A stretch of DNA of 64,000 nucleotides, from positions 1-64,000 of the forward strand of contig JSYX01000135.1 in NCBI GenBank assembly GCA_000787465.1. Direction: 5' to 3'. Origin of the DNA: Thermomucor indicae-seudaticae. Its lineage: Eukaryota > Mucoromycota > Mucoromycetes > Mucorales > Lichtheimiaceae. Below, in pieces: positions 21,769-32,350 of this stretch (the first letter of the stretch is position 1; each line of letters begins with the position of its first letter). Below the pieces are notes generated by a model. It made no database searches. It worked only from the letters and a program-made list of their open reading frames with translations, and had not been told where the DNA came from. Position numbers and translations under genes: made by a program.

Positions 21769-22917
21769 ATGGCCAAAGACAACTATGCAAACTATTATTA
21801 TTACAGCTATCACAGCCCAGCAGTAGCGCCACCGAGTGCACCGCCCGCAGACGATGCCGCAGCCTCCAGTTCATCGTCCTCGGCGCTTCCTCCGACATAC
21901 GAGGAGGCGATCGGACTGAGCCAAAGCCAAGACCCCACCAAGGCCAATGAGCGTCTTGCGGTTGAGATTCCCGCGTACAATCCTTCTTCTTCTTCGACGA
22001 TACCCGATTGCAATGTGCCCTTACTCGCTAATGAGCAACAAGAAGAAGACAATCCGTTCCGAGGCCGGCCTGCACCGCCAGGCTACTCTGTGTACCGGGC
22101 AGCCTACGAGACCAAGAAGGACGGGACGGTGTGGTCGCGCGACGAGCACCTGAATTCAGACGGCGAGGCGCTGGTCCAGTTTCTGAAAGAACACAACACG
22201 CCACCTAAAATGCATGTACGCTTTTATGGTATGCTCAAAAGAGAGTGTTCGTATACAGTTCAAGCGATTGATCCAATCAGAAAAGGATACCATGAAGAAA
22301 CCCACTGGCGCACAAGGACGACGCGGGACAGGGACGGCAACACGGTCGAAGAGACCGAGCCCGTCACACAGCGCGTGGACGACTTTGAGTTCTTTGTCGA
22401 CGCGAGCGACGCCATCTCGCCGCAGTGCCGCGCTATGCACGTCGTCGACCGCGACGGCAGCAAGACCGTCCGGCAGCTGTGTGACGACTACGTGCACGAG
22501 ACCAACCGGCTCAAAGAGCTCCAGATGACCAAGGTGATCGTCGACTGGGACTTTGGCGAGCTGACGCGCGCCTTCACGTCCGCCATCCGGACGTACGCCG
22601 GGTACCACCACTCGATCGAAATCAGCTTTGAGCTCAAGGAACACAAGGTGCTCGTCAAGTCCAACAGCCGGTGGGCGCGCGCCGTCGACCACTGGGCCGT
22701 GCGCTGGTTCTGCTACCTCACCTTGCTTGTGGTCATCGCTTGGCCGATCCTCTGGCTGTACCGCAAACGGTTCGGCCATGCCACGCTCAAAAGCGAATGG
22801 TCCATGGCGGTCTCCGAACGCGCGTTCTATCAGCAGCACATTGCCAGTGTCCTTACCCAGGTCAGAGAACAACACCAACGCAATGCGACCTTTGGCGCTG
22901 TACCTTTCATTCTGTAA
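21769..22917 (+). CDS. PPxY-containing single-pass membrane protein, function unknown
   Basis: Two exons (21769-22228 and 22286-22917) give about 363 residues. The N-terminus is Tyr/Ala/Ser-rich with a PPxY motif (LPPTYEEA, about residue 44), the type of site bound by WW-domain ubiquitin ligases such as Rsp5. A conserved-looking globular part follows: GTVWSRDEHLNSDGEALVQF, VRFYG, HWRTRTTRDRDGNTVEET and VDDFEFFVD. Near the C-terminus one membrane helix (WFCYLTLLVVIAWPILWLY) is followed by a basic tail. Proteins of this layout are, from memory, common in fungi but without a firm function. The 57-nt intron is in frame and stop-free. The coding part is notably GC-rich at third positions. Confidence 0.8.
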   Translation: MAKDNYANYYYYSYHSPAVAPPSAPPADDAAASSSSSSALPPTYEEAIGLSQSQDPTKANERLAVEIPAYNPSSSSTIPDCNVPLLANEQQEEDNPFRGRPAPPGYSVYRAAYETKKDGTVWSRDEHLNSDGEALVQFLKEHNTPPKMHVRFYGMLKRECSYTVQAIDPIRKGYHEETHWRTRTTRDRDGNTVEETEPVTQRVDDFEFFVDASDAISPQCRAMHVVDRDGSKTVRQLCDDYVHETNRLKELQMTKVIVDWDFGELTRAFTSAIRTYAGYHHSIEISFELKEHKVLVKSNSRWARAVDHWAVRWFCYLTLLVVIAWPILWLYRKRFGHATLKSEWSMAVSERAFYQQHIASVLTQVREQHQRNATFGAVPFIL

Positions 22918-22989
22918 AAATACATACACACATATATATTATATTGACACAACACGGGGGAGGGGAAAAATATACAAATTTAGGAGAAA

Positions 22990-24083
22990 CTACATTCTCT
23001 GATGCGGTTTACTACCATCCGCCGTGTCTGGTTTGTAATAATCACCTGCTGCTGACATATCATACATTCCGCCCTGTGGTTGCTGTTGTTGATAATAATA
23101 ACCATGTTCATCATAATATCCTTCTTGTGGCTGCTGCGGGGGGTAATAGTACGGCTGTTGCGCATGCTGCATCGGGGGCGAATACTCTGGTTGAGCACTG
23201 TTTAACTGTGGCTGATACGACGGAACGTAATGCCGATTGGCGCTATCGTTGTAAAAGTTGCCTTGCTCATTGAGTCTCGGCAAAGTCGGTGACACGGCCA
23301 CCGCACCGGCACTCGTCGTTGCGGTGGGAGGTGACCGCTGATGAGGGAAATCGGTTTCAGCTAACCCAAAGTCTTCAAAATCAGGTGCACGCTTCTTTTT
23401 CTGCTTGTTGCTGCGACGTCGATTCAAACATGTCAACAAACCGCCAATCAATGCAACGCCCACTAAAAGAAAATGTTTCTCATGAGTGCCCGTGCTTTTG
23501 TGTTTTCGGCTCCTGTGTTGCCTGGATACATACCAACTCCGCCTACGACACCACCCGCGATCTTGGCGGTCGTCTCATTGTCAGTTACTCCAGCACCAGA
23601 ACCAGCTGAGTGCGAGGAAGTGTGCGTGGCCGAGGCGGAAGAAGACGTTCCGGTAGTACTCGTCTGAGAATTACTGGATGTCGGTGTCTGGTCCGATGAC
23701 GAGGAAGTTTGTTGCTGGGTAGACGATGGTGGATTGGTGGTCGACGAAGCAGGCGGGTTACTACTGCTGGTAGTAGTCTGCTGAGGCGGCTGACTGGATG
23801 TTTCTGGAGGACTGGATGACGTTGGTGGATTGGTTGTTGTCGTTGGAGGAGCTGCGGAAGAAGACGTTGGTGCCTGACTCGTTGTAGGAGGCGCTTGCGT
23901 CGTTGTTTCTTTCGATGATGTGGGTGGTGGAGCAGTGCTCGTAGGTTGCTTTGATTCACTTGTAGTGGTGCCACCACCACCGCCACCGATACCAGGGATA
24001 CTGATTATTTGCGACTCGACAAGACAAATCGCTTGTAGTACCACAAGTGTAAACAATATCCAATGTGTAAAGGACAACCTCAT
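22990..24083 (-). CDS. Mucin-like single-pass cell-surface protein
   Basis: Two exons (24083-23534 and 23462-22990). The protein begins with a signal peptide (MRLSFTHWILFTLVVLQAIC), a Gly-rich stretch, then about 130 residues almost entirely Ser, Thr and Pro, a likely O-mannosylated stalk. A membrane helix spans the splice site (KIAGGVVGGVVGVALIGGLL), followed by a basic stop-transfer (NRRRSNKQKKKR) and a cytoplasmic tail rich in Gln, Pro and Tyr. The layout is that of fungal cell-wall sensors (Wsc, Mid2, Msb2 type), but no WSC or other sensor domain is present, so a signalling role is inference from architecture alone. Confidence 0.8.
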
Positions 24084-24180
24084 GGCACCACAAACGAAAA
24101 AAGAAAAAGGAGGAAGAAAGAGAGAAGAAATTGTTTGCTCCCTGAAAGAAAAAAGTTTTATTCTTTTTTTCTTTTTTTTT

Positions 24181-26282
24181 TTACGGTGGAGCCAAGGCTG
24201 ATGACCCGGTCCTATTAGACCTTTTTTCTATTTTTGAGAGTTTCAGTTCCCGTCTCAGTTCTTGCTTTATCCGGTCATTCTTGCGAGGCACAAAGGCACT
24301 AGCAGGGCTTGCTTCCATCTCTTGAATAACAGTCATATCTACATCTCTTCTTCTTCTGCCAACCAGGGCAATGTTCTTGGTACTTGGTATTCGAAGATAG
24401 TCTTCTTCACACTCAAATCCGCATCGTACGATAATGTCCTTGATATACCGAGTATACGCCTTGTATTTGCCTTGTTCCTCCTCCGTTGCGCGGAGCGTCA
24501 ACGCCCTTGTACCATCCAGGCCATAAAAGCAGCACGGAATCACAAGGAACCTTTTCGTCAAAGGTGAGAGACATCTTCCCCTCCCTTTCTTCTCCCTTCT
24601 TAAACCCTCCGTCTCCTTACTTGCAATCAGCTCCTGACTTGCTTGCAATGATCGGTATCCTGTCGTATTTTAGTTCCTAGTTCCATGCGTCACACCCAGC
24701 CTATGATCAGTTAATTACCAGGGTACAAGTTCATCCGCATGGTTACCGATGAGCCAATCTGCGTTTGAGTAGGTAACGTGTGCCGGATGCAGAGTTTCCA
24801 CTATACATTACGTAATCACTAAATCAGGGAGGGCCTAAATATAGAGATGAAACTGAAACAATATTTATTACCACGCAACAGATCAGGGTTGTTGCCCCGC
24901 AGTTTCTGCCATATCTTTCGTTCTGCAATATCCACTCCATAGCCTTCATATCCTTCGCTTGTAAGCAAAAAGGTCAGTAATCCATTACCACACCCAAGGT
25001 CAACAAAGCGTGGTTTCCTAATAAAGCTTTAGAACTTTTATATGCCTTCTTTTCTAAAGCCAAAATTTTTACCTGTCTCCTTGCTGCCATAAACACAAGA
25101 GATAGCTGGCAATAGCAATGTCCTCGTATACGAATTTCTTGGGATCTGTCTTTTCAGTCCATTGACTTTCAACCAATGAGAAAGACAGAGACAGACAAGG
25201 AGCAACGCCTTTTTTAATTCACTCAATTTACCTGACTAGATCATGGGCATATTTCTGCTTCATGTATTCATACATGCGCGTGTACGTTTCTTTTGGTACC
25301 AAGACGTCGTGATGAGCCCTTTTCTTGTACCCGATCCTGCTCTGAATGCACCACTTGAACAATTTGTGCAAGATCGTTTTCAAGGCGTATTGCTAGACCG
25401 TAGAGAATTACAGATAGCGATTTGTATATATTGGAAAGAGAGAGGGTTACCATTTTTTCATCCGTGATTGATGCGGCGTCTTGACGGATAGGAAGGATGA
25501 CGAGTTGCAAAAGACCTTCATCACTGCTACTACTACTACTCTCGTTTCTCTCTAAATACTTGTCCTCCCCATGTATGAAACATAGCGATACCTTGGTCGA
25601 TATATATAGCCATAGGCTTTAACCTTATTAAACAAGTGTGCTCAGGATATCTATATGTGGGACAATGACTTTATTATGAATCTTATTACCTTAGGATAAT
25701 AAAACGGCAACTTTTCAGGGTCCTCTACCAGGGGATAATAATGCACGACACCGCCCCCGTCCATTTTTTTCTCAAAATACTCTACACGCTCGTCCAAAGG
25801 CGCGTCTTTGGACTTCCGTTTCGGCACAAGTCGTCGCACGACACGACTGCCAGCGTCTTGGACCTGAACGGCTTTTTCAATAGGCGGAATGACGTGTTGT
25901 GGTTCCATTGTCCAGCGTTTCTTTTTTTCGCCATCCTTAAGCAATGAGAGGGATTACGAACAAACGTGAAAGACGAGATCAGAAAACATACGATCGTGTT
26001 CCAGAAATGATCAACACTGGCAGGTACGCTCTGTTCCGCAACAATGTACCACGTCTCCTCGCCTTCATGAGAGCCAGGAATTGGCTCATGAACGGGGCGT
26101 GGTGAATCAAAGCAGAGTAACGGATCGAATTGCGCAAAGAGCGACTGAGGATCAATGACAGCTTGCATTACCAGGCCAACCTCAAAAACTGTATCTGAGC
26201 TCCAACGTTCCAGATCGGGAGGGAATTCGCAACGTGCGATATTGGCACTGGGTTTGACTTTTTTGTTATTGATCGGCTTCAC
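24181..26282 (-). CDS. TRM44: TRM44 tRNA-Ser 2'-O-methyltransferase
   Basis: Trm44 methylates the ribose of U44 in tRNA-Ser in the cytoplasm. Exons joined over about nine introns give RCEFPPDLERWSSDTVFEVG, ...PRYR-like and DEGLLQLVILPIR segments, then the SAM-binding motif FVDLGCGNGLLTFLL, YGVDIAERKIW, and the family signature FLVIPCCFYGLDG followed by YKAYTRYIKDIIVRCGFE and LRIPSTKNIAL. The C-terminus is basic (KQELRRELKLSKIEK). The first exon is unsettled: the frame at 26282 opens with GTG, an in-frame TAG lies just upstream, and AG acceptors sit before it, so a short ATG-bearing exon probably lies between 26300 and 26500. Divergent from the F-box gene. Confidence 0.88.
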
Positions 26283-26500
26283 TCCTTGGAATCCTGTCTA
26301 CGCTCCGATGATCCCGATATATTAAAACTTTGCCCTTCAACTGGGGTTCAGATCAATTGCGGAGCGCAAAGAAGCAAAGGAAAGGAGACATGCCATGCAG
26401 CAGCAGCAGCCTTGTACGACTTTTCCGCACAAAAAAAATCCATAAATTTTCCCTTTATGGATCTTCCCATTATTCTTTGTCTTCTTTTCTCTTGGTCATC

Positions 26501-28102
26501 ATGACAGATTCACTCATGGCAAGTCATTCCGTTCTGCGATCGAGTTTCAAGCGGAAACGCCGGCACACCCTGACGACGGACCGACAAGGTTCCAAACGCA
26601 TCGGTTCGTGCCGTAATATGTTTGGTTCAGCATGAAACACCTAACTTAAAATCCTTGACACAGACTTCTTGAGCCTTCTACCGTGCGAATTGGCACTTCA
26701 GGTCATGGAAGCCCTGCCCGTGGACGCCATTATGGCCGTCTCCTCCGTCTGCAGGAGATACCACAGCTTGGCGCGGCACAGGGATGTGTGGCGGCGCAAA
26801 TGGCTGGATCAGGGTTGGCAGCACCGGCAGCAGTCGACGAGTGCGGTCGATGACTGGTACGACTTGTACAAACAGCGATATCAACTCGAACAGCGCTGGC
26901 TGCGTGGGCAGGCGAGCACGCATTACTTGCTGGGCCACCAGGATAGCGTCTATTGTCTCCAGTTCGACGATACCAAGATCGTGACCGGAAGTCGGGATAA
27001 GACCATCAAGTTTTGGAATATCCACACCTTGGAGTGCACCGCGACCCTCTACGGACATGAAGGAAGCGTGTTGGCGTTGCAGTTCAATGACTCTTGGATG
27101 GTGTCTGGGTCTTCTGACACGAGCATCATTGTTTGGGATTTGCGGACCCAGAAGCCTGTACGCCGACTCTTGGTAATAAACGTGGATGAGGCATGCGCGC
27201 TGCATGTTGGCCTGACTGACTGACCTTGGGTTGACAGGGTCATGCGGCTGGCGTTTTGGACGTCTCGTTTGATGAGCGGTACATTGTCTCGTGCTCCAAA
27301 GACAAATCGATCCGGGTTTGGAATATGGAAACCGGACAACTTGTGCGGACCATCATGGCGCATCGGGCCCCTGTCAATGCTGTGCAGCTCAAGGGAGATC
27401 GCATCATATCGGCGGCTGGTGATGGGTTGATCAAAATGTGGCATGTAGAAACCGGAGAGTGTATCCGCGAGTACAAGGGGCATCTGCGCGGATTGGCTTG
27501 CGTCCAGTATAATGGAAAGTATATTGTGAGTGGATCCAATGACAAGACCGTCAAAGTCTGGAATGCAGAGGTAATTATTTATACGAAACGTAGTATTATA
27601 AAAGAATAGGGCCATACTAATTGGTCCTGTTATAGACTGGTGAATGTATACGGACTCTAGAAGGTATTATGAATATGGCGGCAGAGAAAGAGAGAGAGAG
27701 GCCTTAATTTCAATCGGTCATATAGGACACACTGACCTTGTACGAACGCTTCATTTTGATGAGGACAAGATTGTGAGTGCCAGTTATGATCAAAGTATCC
27801 GAGTATGGGATTTAAGGTATGTCATGTAAATCTGTGTGAATTGATGTGCAATTCCTCTGAGACAGACACATTTTTAGAACGGGTCGTTGTTTGTTTGAAT
27901 TTCAGAGCAAACACACAAGCTGGGTCTTTGATGTACGATTCGACAGAAAACGAATTGTTAGGTAATATGCCGACGAAGAAAGAAAAAGGAGAGCAGCCTA
28001 GTAGTTAGTCGTGATGCTAATTTTCTTGTTAGTGCAAGCCAGGATCAGAGAGTTCTTGTCATGGATTTTTCGACTGGACTGGATACCCGGTTATTCGCAT
28101 AA
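26501..28102 (+). CDS. F-box/WD40 protein, SCF ubiquitin-ligase substrate receptor
   Basis: Seven exons (26501-26603, 26664-27172, 27238-27570, 27636-27663, 27726-27816, 27878-27961, 28009-28102) give 413 residues in one frame. After a basic N-terminus comes an F-box (DFLSLLPCELALQVMEALPV, about residues 35-80) and then seven WD40 repeats ending in FWN, VWD, VWN, MWH, VWN, VWD and a weaker last blade. The order and spacing match the Met30, Cdc4/Fbxw7 and sconB family. Such proteins bind Skp1 through the F-box and recognise phosphorylated substrates with the propeller. The substrate cannot be predicted from the sequence. The N-terminal extension is short compared with Cdc4 and no dimerisation helix is obvious. 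Confidence 0.9.
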
Positions 28103-28667
28103 TCCCCTTTTATTTCTCTCTGTCTTCTTTTTTACTCTAGAATCTCTCCTTACATAATCTATATACCCTAATATGATCGGATGAAAGAGCGGCAAACGGT
28201 TGTTTGTTGTACAGTATCATGGAGGGAAGGGATGCACAGGGCACAACTCTGTTACCGTGACACGGACCCTTTTCTCTGGTTACCAGAATACAACATGTAG
28301 GGTTGGGTGAGTTTAGTATCCATGCTTATACTCATCAGTAACTAAAAAGACAAAAGGGATTATCGGAAGACGTCCTTTCCAGGAAGTATATACACACACT
28401 CTCTCTCACTCATCACAACCTGACAAAACGTTATAAACGTCACACACGTACGTAGTTTAACGTTTGAGGGTAATAAAACCTTGATCATCATCATTAAAAC
28501 CGGTGTCTTCTGGATCCCTTTGCCTCCCTTTTTTTTTACCCGCCTACTTTGCCGAGAACCAGAAAAGAGAGACAGACAGACAGAGAGTGAGACGATACCC
28601 TTCTTTCTTTTTTTTCCTTCTCTCAAACTTTGTTTCTCTTGACATAATCATATTTCGGGTGTGTGCA
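28103..28667. other. Intergenic, promoter of the Rua1_C gene
   Basis: No gene seen. The last 170 bases carry pyrimidine-rich runs typical of fungal 5' UTRs. Confidence 0.55.
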
Positions 28668-29836
28668 ATGTATCATTTTGCACCAACTACACCAGTCCAG
28701 CAACAACTACAAGAGCAGCAGCAGCAAGAGGACCTGCTCGATTTCTTTATTCCTTTCGATCAAGCACAAGCACAAGCACAACCGCAACCGCAACCGCAAC
28801 AACCAGCAACATTACTTGCGAATGATTGGTTATTCCAACCACCCACTCTCCTGCAATATGACGCCTCGATGGTTTCACCGCCTACACCTCAAGGTGACCG
28901 TACCGCTACGAATAGGACGTTGGACGAAGAGCCAACAACAACAACAACAGCGACTGCTGCTGTTGCTGCCGTGTATGAGCCGAGCCGCAATGTTTTTGGA
29001 AACTGGTCACTGTTATCCTCGGACCACCAATTTGGTCTAAATTTCGACAAGGACTATCAAGGTTTGGGTTTGATTCTGTATACAAGAGCCGAATGAATGA
29101 ATGAATGAATAACGGGGCGGGGATGTGATAGGTCTACTTGAACCCAACCATGCTCCATGGCTTGTCCGTCGACATTCGGTCGACACCGCGACTCATTCGT
29201 CTTCGTCTTCTACAAGTGCGTCTCTTGCGCCAGAACATCGACCTTCGTTACCGGATCTTTATCCGAACGACAACAACAAGAAGAAACGTCGTCGCGAAGA
29301 AGAAGAAGAAGAAGAAGAGGAAGAGAATTACCCGGAAATCACCAAGGTGGATCTGGAGGCAGCTCGGCAGGACCCAAGCGCCATTCCTCGACGTCAAAAG
29401 CTACGATACGAAGGCGACAATTACACGCCGAAATGGGTTCGGTACACAGGCCAACTCAAGGAAGGTTACTGCGACAGCTGTCGGCCCGGCAAATGGCTGC
29501 AGCTCAAGAACAGCGCGTATTGGTACCACAAGCAGTTTTTCCACGGGATCTCGTCCGTTTCCGGCAAACGGTTCTTGGACCCGCTCGAACAACGACCGGG
29601 AGAACACGATGTGATTGAGGGGCTCTGCCATCAGTGTCGACAATATGTCCCGATCTGCAACGCCAAGCGAAAGACCAGTGTGCTTTGGTATCGTCACGCT
29701 CACAAAGTAAGTCAATGATCTGAACAGAACGAACAAGAGGAAAAAAAACTGATGGGGTTCATAGTGCCACATTTATGATAAACCCAAGCCATCAAAGAGT
29801 TCTTCTAGCAATAGTCAAGCAAAACGAAAGCATTAA
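28668..29836 (+). CDS. Rua1_C (DUF4451) domain transcription regulator
   Basis: Three exons (28668-29061, 29132-29706, 29765-29836) give 346 residues. The N-terminal half is low complexity: Gln runs, an AQAQAQPQPQPQ stretch, Thr runs, then an acidic block after KKKRRR. The C-terminal 130 residues hold two linked Cys/His units, YCDSCRPGKWLQLKNSAYWY-HKQFFHG and GLCHQCRQYVPI...LWYRHAHKCH, the layout of the Rua1 C-terminal domain (formerly DUF4451). Ustilago Rua1 controls a secondary-metabolite cluster. Here the family supports a DNA-binding regulator, with targets unknown. The second splice falls exactly between HK and CH, so the intact domain confirms the model. Confidence 0.85.
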
Positions 29837-29926
29837 TCCAGAAGTATCTAGTAGTAATCCAATAAAGTTTTTTTTTCTTCTTCTTCTCTCCTCCCATACA
29901 CACACATAGACTTTATTCCTTTCGTA

Positions 29927-30727
29927 ATGGACGTTTGGCGCAAGACGTGTCTCGAAGCGTTCGACGGAGACGAGTCATCCAGCGCATTCATTCTGCATTT
30001 AGAGCAACAAGGCCGCATCGAGGGCTCCGTTTTCATTGTCCACCATGTCACCGCACCCAAACACCAGTCCCTCTGTGAAGCATTGGGATTCACGCCATGC
30101 CCAGATTCCAGCCACAGCTACCAACTGCCTCGAGACGCATGGGCCGTATTCCTCGATGCCAAGCGCAACATACGATCCGAATGGCATCGGCAACAACAAC
30201 AGCGGCTCTCGGACGCCCTCACCGCCGCCCTCCGCACCCCTCCTGATCCCATGGCCACCAGCCATTATGGACGAGGACGACGACGGCTCGCTGTTGCCGC
30301 ATTCACCCGCCAATTCAAACACTCGATGGCCGCCATCCCCTTTTTCCAGGGCCTGGTCGGGTTCCTGCACTTTCAGCTGTTCAAGGACCGGCTCGCCGAA
30401 TGGCACCTCGACCCGTCCGTCTTGACCCACACCGGCAGTATCCAGGATTATGTTCACCTCTTGCGTGATGTCCTTGGCTTTCAACTTGTATCATCATCAT
30501 CCGAAAACGACGATACCATCATTTGGCGCATGGCTGACAATCTTTCTGATGCTGACTTATCTGATATCCTGCGCCTATTGCCCAAGCATCATCATTATGA
30601 CACTTATTCGTACCACCTCTCACTGGTTCACCGATCTTCTCATCACTTATTCATGCTTCTCTGCCACCCGTATCTCTTTTATCTCTGGATTCGACACCTC
30701 CTCCGCCGCTTCTTTATATGTAAATAA
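29927..30727 (+). CDS. Uncharacterised protein, 266 residues
   Basis: A single open frame from ATG (MDVWRKTCLEAFDGDESS) to TAA at 30727. The first 200 residues look like a soluble folded protein (SAFILHLEQQGRIEGSVF, PFFQGLVGFLHFQLFKDRLA). The end turns hydrophobic and basic (FMLLCHPYLFYLWIRHLLRR), which may be a membrane anchor or the reading of an unspliced intron. I recognise no family. It begins 90 bases after the Rua1_C gene and ends 11 bases from the stop of the convergent transporter gene. Confidence 0.6.
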   Translation: MDVWRKTCLEAFDGDESSSAFILHLEQQGRIEGSVFIVHHVTAPKHQSLCEALGFTPCPDSSHSYQLPRDAWAVFLDAKRNIRSEWHRQQQQRLSDALTAALRTPPDPMATSHYGRGRRRLAVAAFTRQFKHSMAAIPFFQGLVGFLHFQLFKDRLAEWHLDPSVLTHTGSIQDYVHLLRDVLGFQLVSSSSENDDTIIWRMADNLSDADLSDILRLLPKHHHYDTYSYHLSLVHRSSHHLFMLLCHPYLFYLWIRHLLRRFFICK

Positions 30728-30738
30728 CTTTATTGAAT

Positions 30739-32153
30739 CTAAAATTTTCCATTGTTGTTGTTGGCCTTTGCAGCATCGGCTGCACTCTGACTGGATGCAG
30801 ACATGGGAATACTTTGTGGTTGATGACTGGTAGATACCTTGTTGCTCATGGTCTTGGCATAAGAATACACAAGTCCCGCAATGAATCCTTTCGCGGCAAA
30901 AATGAATTAATCCAACTTGCATGCATTTCTACCCCCACAGCAACAAGACTTACCAATAATAATGGCAGTGACGTTGGCAAACGTCGCAGGATCGCCAAAG
31001 AACAGGATACCCGACGCAGCAATCGGGAGCTTGTTCAGCGCACCCACCATAGAGTACGTCGTTGATGACGTCGTACGGACACACCATGCCGATGCATACG
31101 ACATGGCAAACGCAGAGACTCCCGAAAAGATCATGGCGTAAATCATTTGCGACCGCGTTTCTTCAGGGCTACGTATCCTCTTCCGTTAGTATCACAAAAG
31201 GGGAAAAAGACGATTGTCAACGATCTTACAATGTGCGAGCCAGGTTTTCGGCACTCCAGTCTTCAAACAGGAGCGAAGGAATGATCAGCAGAGGAATCGA
31301 CAACAGATTGTTGTAAAAGACGGTATCAAAGTCCTGAAAGTTGGTCAGCTTGATACGTTTACGCATGTAGAGCACAAAGGCAGCGGATGAGAAGCAGTTG
31401 GTCGCCATCCAAAAGTAGCCGATAAAGGTGCTGTCCATCTGTACAATTTCAGACAGTGTCTCTGAGACGTCTGCCCAGCCAGCAATGACAGAAGAAAGTA
31501 CCTGTATATCAACTCGTATGAATGTCTTTTTCCTTTTTTGTTCTGCTCTACATATATTATGATGATTACCATGAGACCAAAGGATATGAGCATTAAGCGT
31601 GTCACGCTTCCTCCAAACCACAAGACTTCGCCATACGCAATCAGTATAATGGTCAGGTTCTTGAAAATGGTGTAGACAGGAATACGCAGGTACTGGAGTG
31701 ATTTGGAGCCGGTGTAAATCATGGTCACCAATGCGCCTGCAATCGGAAACCATTTGCGTGCCTCGTCTTTATCGAAATCGCGGTATTTGATTAAATTGAG
31801 GAACTTGAAGATTTGTAACAGTAGAACAGTGACAACATTCTGTTATCAAAAAAAGTGATTCTGGCGTGTGAATATATGCACACTAAGGAGTGCCACAGTT
31901 GAAGGCGGGCGGGGCGCTGGCTAACCTGTACAGTCAAGAGCAAAAAGTTCATGTTGAAGCCGTAACCGCTTACGACGTATTTATTGGTCACGGTCATCAA
32001 GATACTGGCAAAACAATAGCTTGCAATAGGTAAGGCGGCACGCATGGCAGGTGACAATGTCACTACGGAAGGCGCCACAATGGACGGACGTCCTCCTCCC
32101 TCGTGCTGGTCCGGCACAACCACCTTGTAATCGCCTTTCCCATCAGTCGTCAT
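30739..32153 (-). CDS. VRG4: GDP-mannose transporter (VRG4/GMT type)
   Basis: Five exons (32153-31926, 31839-31570, 31501-31230, 31168-30954, 30887-30739) give 377 residues. The protein is a multi-spanning drug/metabolite-transporter-fold carrier with VRG4 hallmarks: a cytosolic N-terminus, [38 protein letters not shown] and the GALNK motif ([15 protein letters not shown], about residue 290) that binds GDP-mannose. It brings GDP-mannose into the Golgi lumen in exchange for GMP for mannosylation of proteins and cell-wall mannans. The C-terminus is Ser/Asn-rich and cytosolic, as in the family. Length is typical. Confidence 0.94.
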
Positions 32154-32350
32154 GGCCTCAATAAGAATGAAGGATGAAAGGTAGCAAAGAGAAGGCAGAG
32201 GGAAACGGGCTCCTTCATTTTTTGCCTGGTTTGGTTTAAAGTGCCGACGTCGATCCCTAAAAAAAAGGCGATCGACAGAAACAGCACTTGTAAAAATACA
32301 AATGTGTCACATTTATTATACTATATGTACAGAAATTCCATTTCTTGGCA

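Noticed and set aside
22156..22929. 257-codon minus-strand frame opposite the PPxY protein
   Set aside because: Shadow of a GC-biased sense exon; no domain and no start context.
28503..28667. N-terminal extension of the Rua1_C protein (open frame back to 28503)
   Set aside because: The extension is a low-complexity reading of a pyrimidine-rich 5' UTR and begins with a non-ATG codon; MYHFAPTTP at 28668 is the first good start.
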